DNA from: Nitrososphaerota archaeon
Lineage (GTDB): Archaea > Thermoproteota > Nitrososphaeria > Nitrososphaerales > Gagatemarchaeaceae
Assembly (NCBI GenBank): GCA_003135575.1
Contig: PLCG01000084.1
Location: 1-6,715, forward strand
Direction: 5' to 3'
Length of the DNA: 6,715 nucleotides
In this document: piece after piece, positions 4,914-6,715 of the stretch
How the letters are laid out: each line of letters begins with the position of its first letter
How positions within the stretch are numbered: position 1 is the first letter of the stretch
Made by a program: the position numbers and the translations under genes
The notes under the pieces: model-generated
Told to the model about the DNA's origin: nothing
The model's database searches: none
What the model saw: the letters and a program-made list of their open reading frames with translations, nothing else

Positions 4914-6460
4914 ATGTAGTCCATGAGGGTCGGCGGGCTCTTCGACACCTTCCTCTCCGCCTTCTTCTCGATGCGGTTAGGCGAGACCATGCTCTTCATG
5001 AACTTCTCACGGCGGAGGCTGCTGTAGAAGTAGGCCTCGTCCACCGTCCCCTCGGCGATGAGCACGATGACCCTTCCCCGCATGGTCCTTCCGGTCCTGC
5101 CCTTCCTCTGGATCGCCCTGATCTCGGAGGGCACGGCCTCGTAGAATACGACGAGGTCGACGTCGGGGACGTGAAGCCCCTCCTCCCCGATGCTGCTGCT
5201 GACGAGCACCTTGAACTCCCCCTCGGTGAACTTCTCCAAGACGTCCGTCTGCTTCTTCTGGTCCATCCCCTCGCTGTCTGTCTTGTTGGCCTGGCCGACG
5301 AACCTCTGTGCGGGGAAGCCGTCCTTCGCGAGCGTCTCGACTATCGACTCGATTGTGTCCCGGTATTGCGTGAAGATGATTATCTTGGAGTCGGCCTTTG
5401 TCGCGAACTGGCCCTTCACTATCGACCTCAGCTCCGTGAGCTTTGGGTACTCGACCGACTTGATCCGGTTGGCCTCGTCCTCGAGCATGATCCAGCGCGG
5501 GTCCTTCTGGAGCGCGATGGCCGATTTGCCCTGCTCTGGCTTTTCCCTCTGGCGCTTCAGGTACTTCAGGAGGACGTCGACCCCCTGCGTCTCCGCAAGC
5601 TCGATGGCGTGGAGTATCATTATGGCCTGGGCCTGGTTGATGAGCGCGCCGTAGATGTAGCCCTTGTTGCCTCCGCCGCTCTTGAGCCTCGCAGCCATGG
5701 TGGCTCTCGCCTGCAGCAGTATCTTCTTCGAGAGCCTCGTGCGCGGGACGAACCCGGAGTCCATGAGCCGGTTCACCTTCTCGTTGTAGATGTCCCGCAG
5801 GATGCTCAGCATCTGCGAGTACTCCTTGGGGAGCGCCACCTTCCTCCCTTCGAAGGTCGTCTCCTCGACGTAGGACTTTACGTCCTCGTCCTCCTCGCTC
5901 CTCGCCTCCACGTGCTCGATGAAGAGGGTCCTTGTGATCTCGTTGATCTTCTCCGCCGAGCCCCCGGGTGAGGCCGTGAGCCCGAGGATGAGCGGTGTCC
6001 ACGCGGTCTCCGTGTAGACCTTGGCGACTTCGGTGTAAGAGTAATCCTTGACCGACCGGTGAGCCTCGTCGAACACGAGCAACACGACGTCGTTTAGCTC
6101 GATGCGCCCATGGCGCATGTCGTTCCTGACCGTCTGGGGCGTCGCGAAGACGAACTTCGACCGCCTCCAGAGGTAGCTTCTCTCCTCCGGCGGGTTCTCG
6201 CCGGTCAGGAGCACGATGTCCTTCGACTGGAGGGAGAGGATCTCCTTGAAGGAGTTGTAGTGCTGGAGTACGAGAGGCCTGGTGGGAGCGAGGATGACCA
6301 CCTTCCCGTTCGGGAACTTCTCCAGCCTGAGCTTTGCGACGAGCAGGGCGATGAGCGTCTTCCCCAGCCCGGTGGGCAGGACGACGAGGGTGTTCGCCTG
6401 TGACGCGGCCTCGGCTATCTTCTGCTGGTATTCCCTGGGCTGGAGTGAATTGGGGAGCAT
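4907..6460 (-). CDS. Hef/FANCM-like superfamily 2 DNA helicase without a nuclease domain
   Basis: ATP-dependent helicase or translocase expected to act on stalled forks and branched DNA. Numbering from the ATG at 6481 (524 residues; 517 from the preferred ATG at 6460): LQPREYQ (13-19); motif I PTGLGKT (36-42); Ia APTRPL (65-70); II DEAH (138-141); III TAS (169-171); a helical insertion typical of Hef/FANCM (about 218-350); IV IIFTQYRD (368-375); V region SSSIGEEGLHVPDVDLVVF (428-446); and VI QRKGRTGR (458-465). The V-VI stretch with EGLxVPxVDLVVFYE is very like Hef. Euryarchaeal Hef continues into an ERCC4/XPF nuclease and HhH domain; here the protein ends soon after the helicase with a basic linker and TLMDYME (518-524). 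ATG 6460 is preferred because it lies about 35.5 nt from the TATA-like box, while ATG 6481 is only about 14 nt away. It heads a two-gene unit with the hydrolase. Confidence 0.92.
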   Translation of the reverse strand: MLPNSLQPREYQQKIAEAASQANTLVVLPTGLGKTLIALLVAKLRLEKFPNGKVVILAPTRPLVLQHYNSFKEILSLQSKDIVLLTGENPPEERSYLWRRSKFVFATPQTVRNDMRHGRIELNDVVLLVFDEAHRSVKDYSYTEVAKVYTETAWTPLILGLTASPGGSAEKINEITRTLFIEHVEARSEEDEDVKSYVEETTFEGRKVALPKEYSQMLSILRDIYNEKVNRLMDSGFVPRTRLSKKILLQARATMAARLKSGGGNKGYIYGALINQAQAIMILHAIELAETQGVDVLLKYLKRQREKPEQGKSAIALQKDPRWIMLEDEANRIKSVEYPKLTELRSIVKGQFATKADSKIIIFTQYRDTIESIVETLAKDGFPAQRFVGQANKTDSEGMDQKKQTDVLEKFTEGEFKVLVSSSIGEEGLHVPDVDLVVFYEAVPSEIRAIQRKGRTGRTMRGRVIVLIAEGTVDEAYFYSSLRREKFMKSMVSPNRIEKKAERKVSKSPPTLMDYME

Positions 6461-6490
6461 GAGAGGAGGCCCTTCAAGCATGAGTTGGAG

Positions 6491-6502
6491 ATTATAGAAA
6501 AG
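6491..6502 (-). promoter_or_regulatory. TATA-like box of the helicase-hydrolase unit
   Basis: The minus strand reads CTTTTCTATAAT; TTCTATAA is centred at 6495.5. It is 35.5 nt before ATG 6460, the same spacing as at the acyl-CoA dehydrogenase, and only about 14 nt before ATG 6481. It lies in the short gap after the upstream small ORF (stop at 6518). The call is based on composition and spacing. Confidence 0.5.
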
Positions 6503-6517
6503 TATTGCCTATCCAGT

Positions 6518-6709
6518 CTAACCTTCTTCGATTACGTCCTCGGTCCGTGCGACCTTGATGATGCTGTAGGACCAGACCAGGCCGTTGTCCCTGTGCCCTT
6601 TCATGTAGATGCGCTTTGTCGAGGTGAAGCTCACAAAGTGAGAACCCTCGGGGATGATGATCGCTTGCCTTACCGCGCCCTCAGATTCCGCGCGAAGAAA
6701 TACACACAT
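6518..6709 (-). CDS. Small hypothetical protein or 3' part of a longer gene
   Basis: A reading frame of 63 residues from ATG 6709 to a TAG ending at 6518. I do not recognise it. It has a mixed alpha/beta look: a hydrophobic strand QAIIIP (15-20), alternating segments SHFVSFTSTKRIYMKG (23-38) and LVWSYSIIKVA (43-53), and an acidic end EDVIEEG. It has no cysteine motif, membrane segment or known catalytic signature. The frame remains open for the two codons up to the window edge, so the ATG at 6709 may be internal and the protein longer. A TTATATG sequence overlaps this ATG but is too close to be its own promoter. The frame is on the same strand as the helicase and 58 nt upstream of its preferred start, though the helicase appears to have its own TATA-like box. 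The coding call is moderate. Confidence 0.5.
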   Translation of the reverse strand: MCVFLRAESEGAVRQAIIIPEGSHFVSFTSTKRIYMKGHRDNGLVWSYSIIKVARTEDVIEEG

Positions 6710-6715
6710 ATAATC

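Noticed and set aside
4901..5971. A 356-residue open frame on + opposite the helicase
   Set aside because: It is rich in Leu, Val, Asp, Arg, Glu and His in the pattern typical of the reverse complement of a GC-rich gene. The minus-strand helicase has complete, ordered motifs.
5007..6002. A 331-residue minus-strand frame inside the helicase gene
   Set aside because: It is an alternate-frame shadow dominated by Arg, Gly, Ala, Glu and His, with no domain signature.
6707..6715. TTATATG as a promoter for the small edge gene
   Set aside because: It overlaps the ATG itself, and no start codon follows at the distance a TATA box would require.
1..6715. tRNA or rRNA genes, CRISPR repeats, insertion sequences, or inverted-repeat terminators
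   Set aside because: I saw no cloverleaf-like segment, spaced repeats, transposase motif or terminal repeats, and no convincing T-rich terminator. Almost all the sequence is coding, with gaps under 100 nt.

Overview
The window looks archaeal, with high GC content. The main evidence is promoter architecture. Most transcription-unit heads have an A+T-rich TATA-like box about 25-36 nt before the start codon and no Shine-Dalgarno sequence, as expected for leaderless or short-leader archaeal mRNAs. The one clearly operon-internal gene does have a Shine-Dalgarno sequence. The gene content fits: a Hef/FANCM-type helicase, an archaeal-style endonuclease III, a small zinc ribbon protein, and GTG and TTG starts. 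I cannot place it below domain level. A thermoproteote or thermoplasmatote heterotroph or respirer is plausible, because acyl-CoA dehydrogenase and a UbiE-like methyltransferase are present.

Layout from left to right: (1) endonuclease III on +, probably missing its first codons at the window edge. (2) A dUTPase-fold protein on -, tail to tail with it and overlapping by 23 nt. (3) A UbiE/COQ5-like methyltransferase on -. (4) Divergent from it, a polytopic membrane protein on + that resembles a degenerate UbiA prenyltransferase. (5) A 69-residue zinc ribbon protein on -, whose stop codon interlocks with that of the membrane protein. (6) Divergent from it, an acyl-CoA dehydrogenase on +. (7) On -, a two-gene unit: a Hef-like helicase without a nuclease domain, followed after 4 nt by an alpha/beta hydrolase. 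The hydrolase ends 10 nt from the acyl-CoA dehydrogenase. (8) At the right edge, a small unrecognised reading frame on -.

The genes fall into three loose themes. Genome maintenance is represented by endonuclease III, the dUTPase-like protein and the Hef-like helicase. Isoprenoid-quinone-type membrane chemistry is represented by the methyltransferase and the UbiA-like protein. Acyl and ester metabolism is represented by the acyl-CoA dehydrogenase and the hydrolase. There are no RNA genes, mobile elements, CRISPR arrays or non-coding stretches over 300 nt. The most notable structural point is that both divergent intergenic regions contain a single palindromic TATA-like element placed almost equally far from the two start codons, so one box may serve both directions. 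No clearly novel multi-gene system is visible. The best leads are the degenerate UbiA-like protein, the reduced Hef, the dUTPase-fold protein with incomplete family motifs, and the bidirectional promoters.
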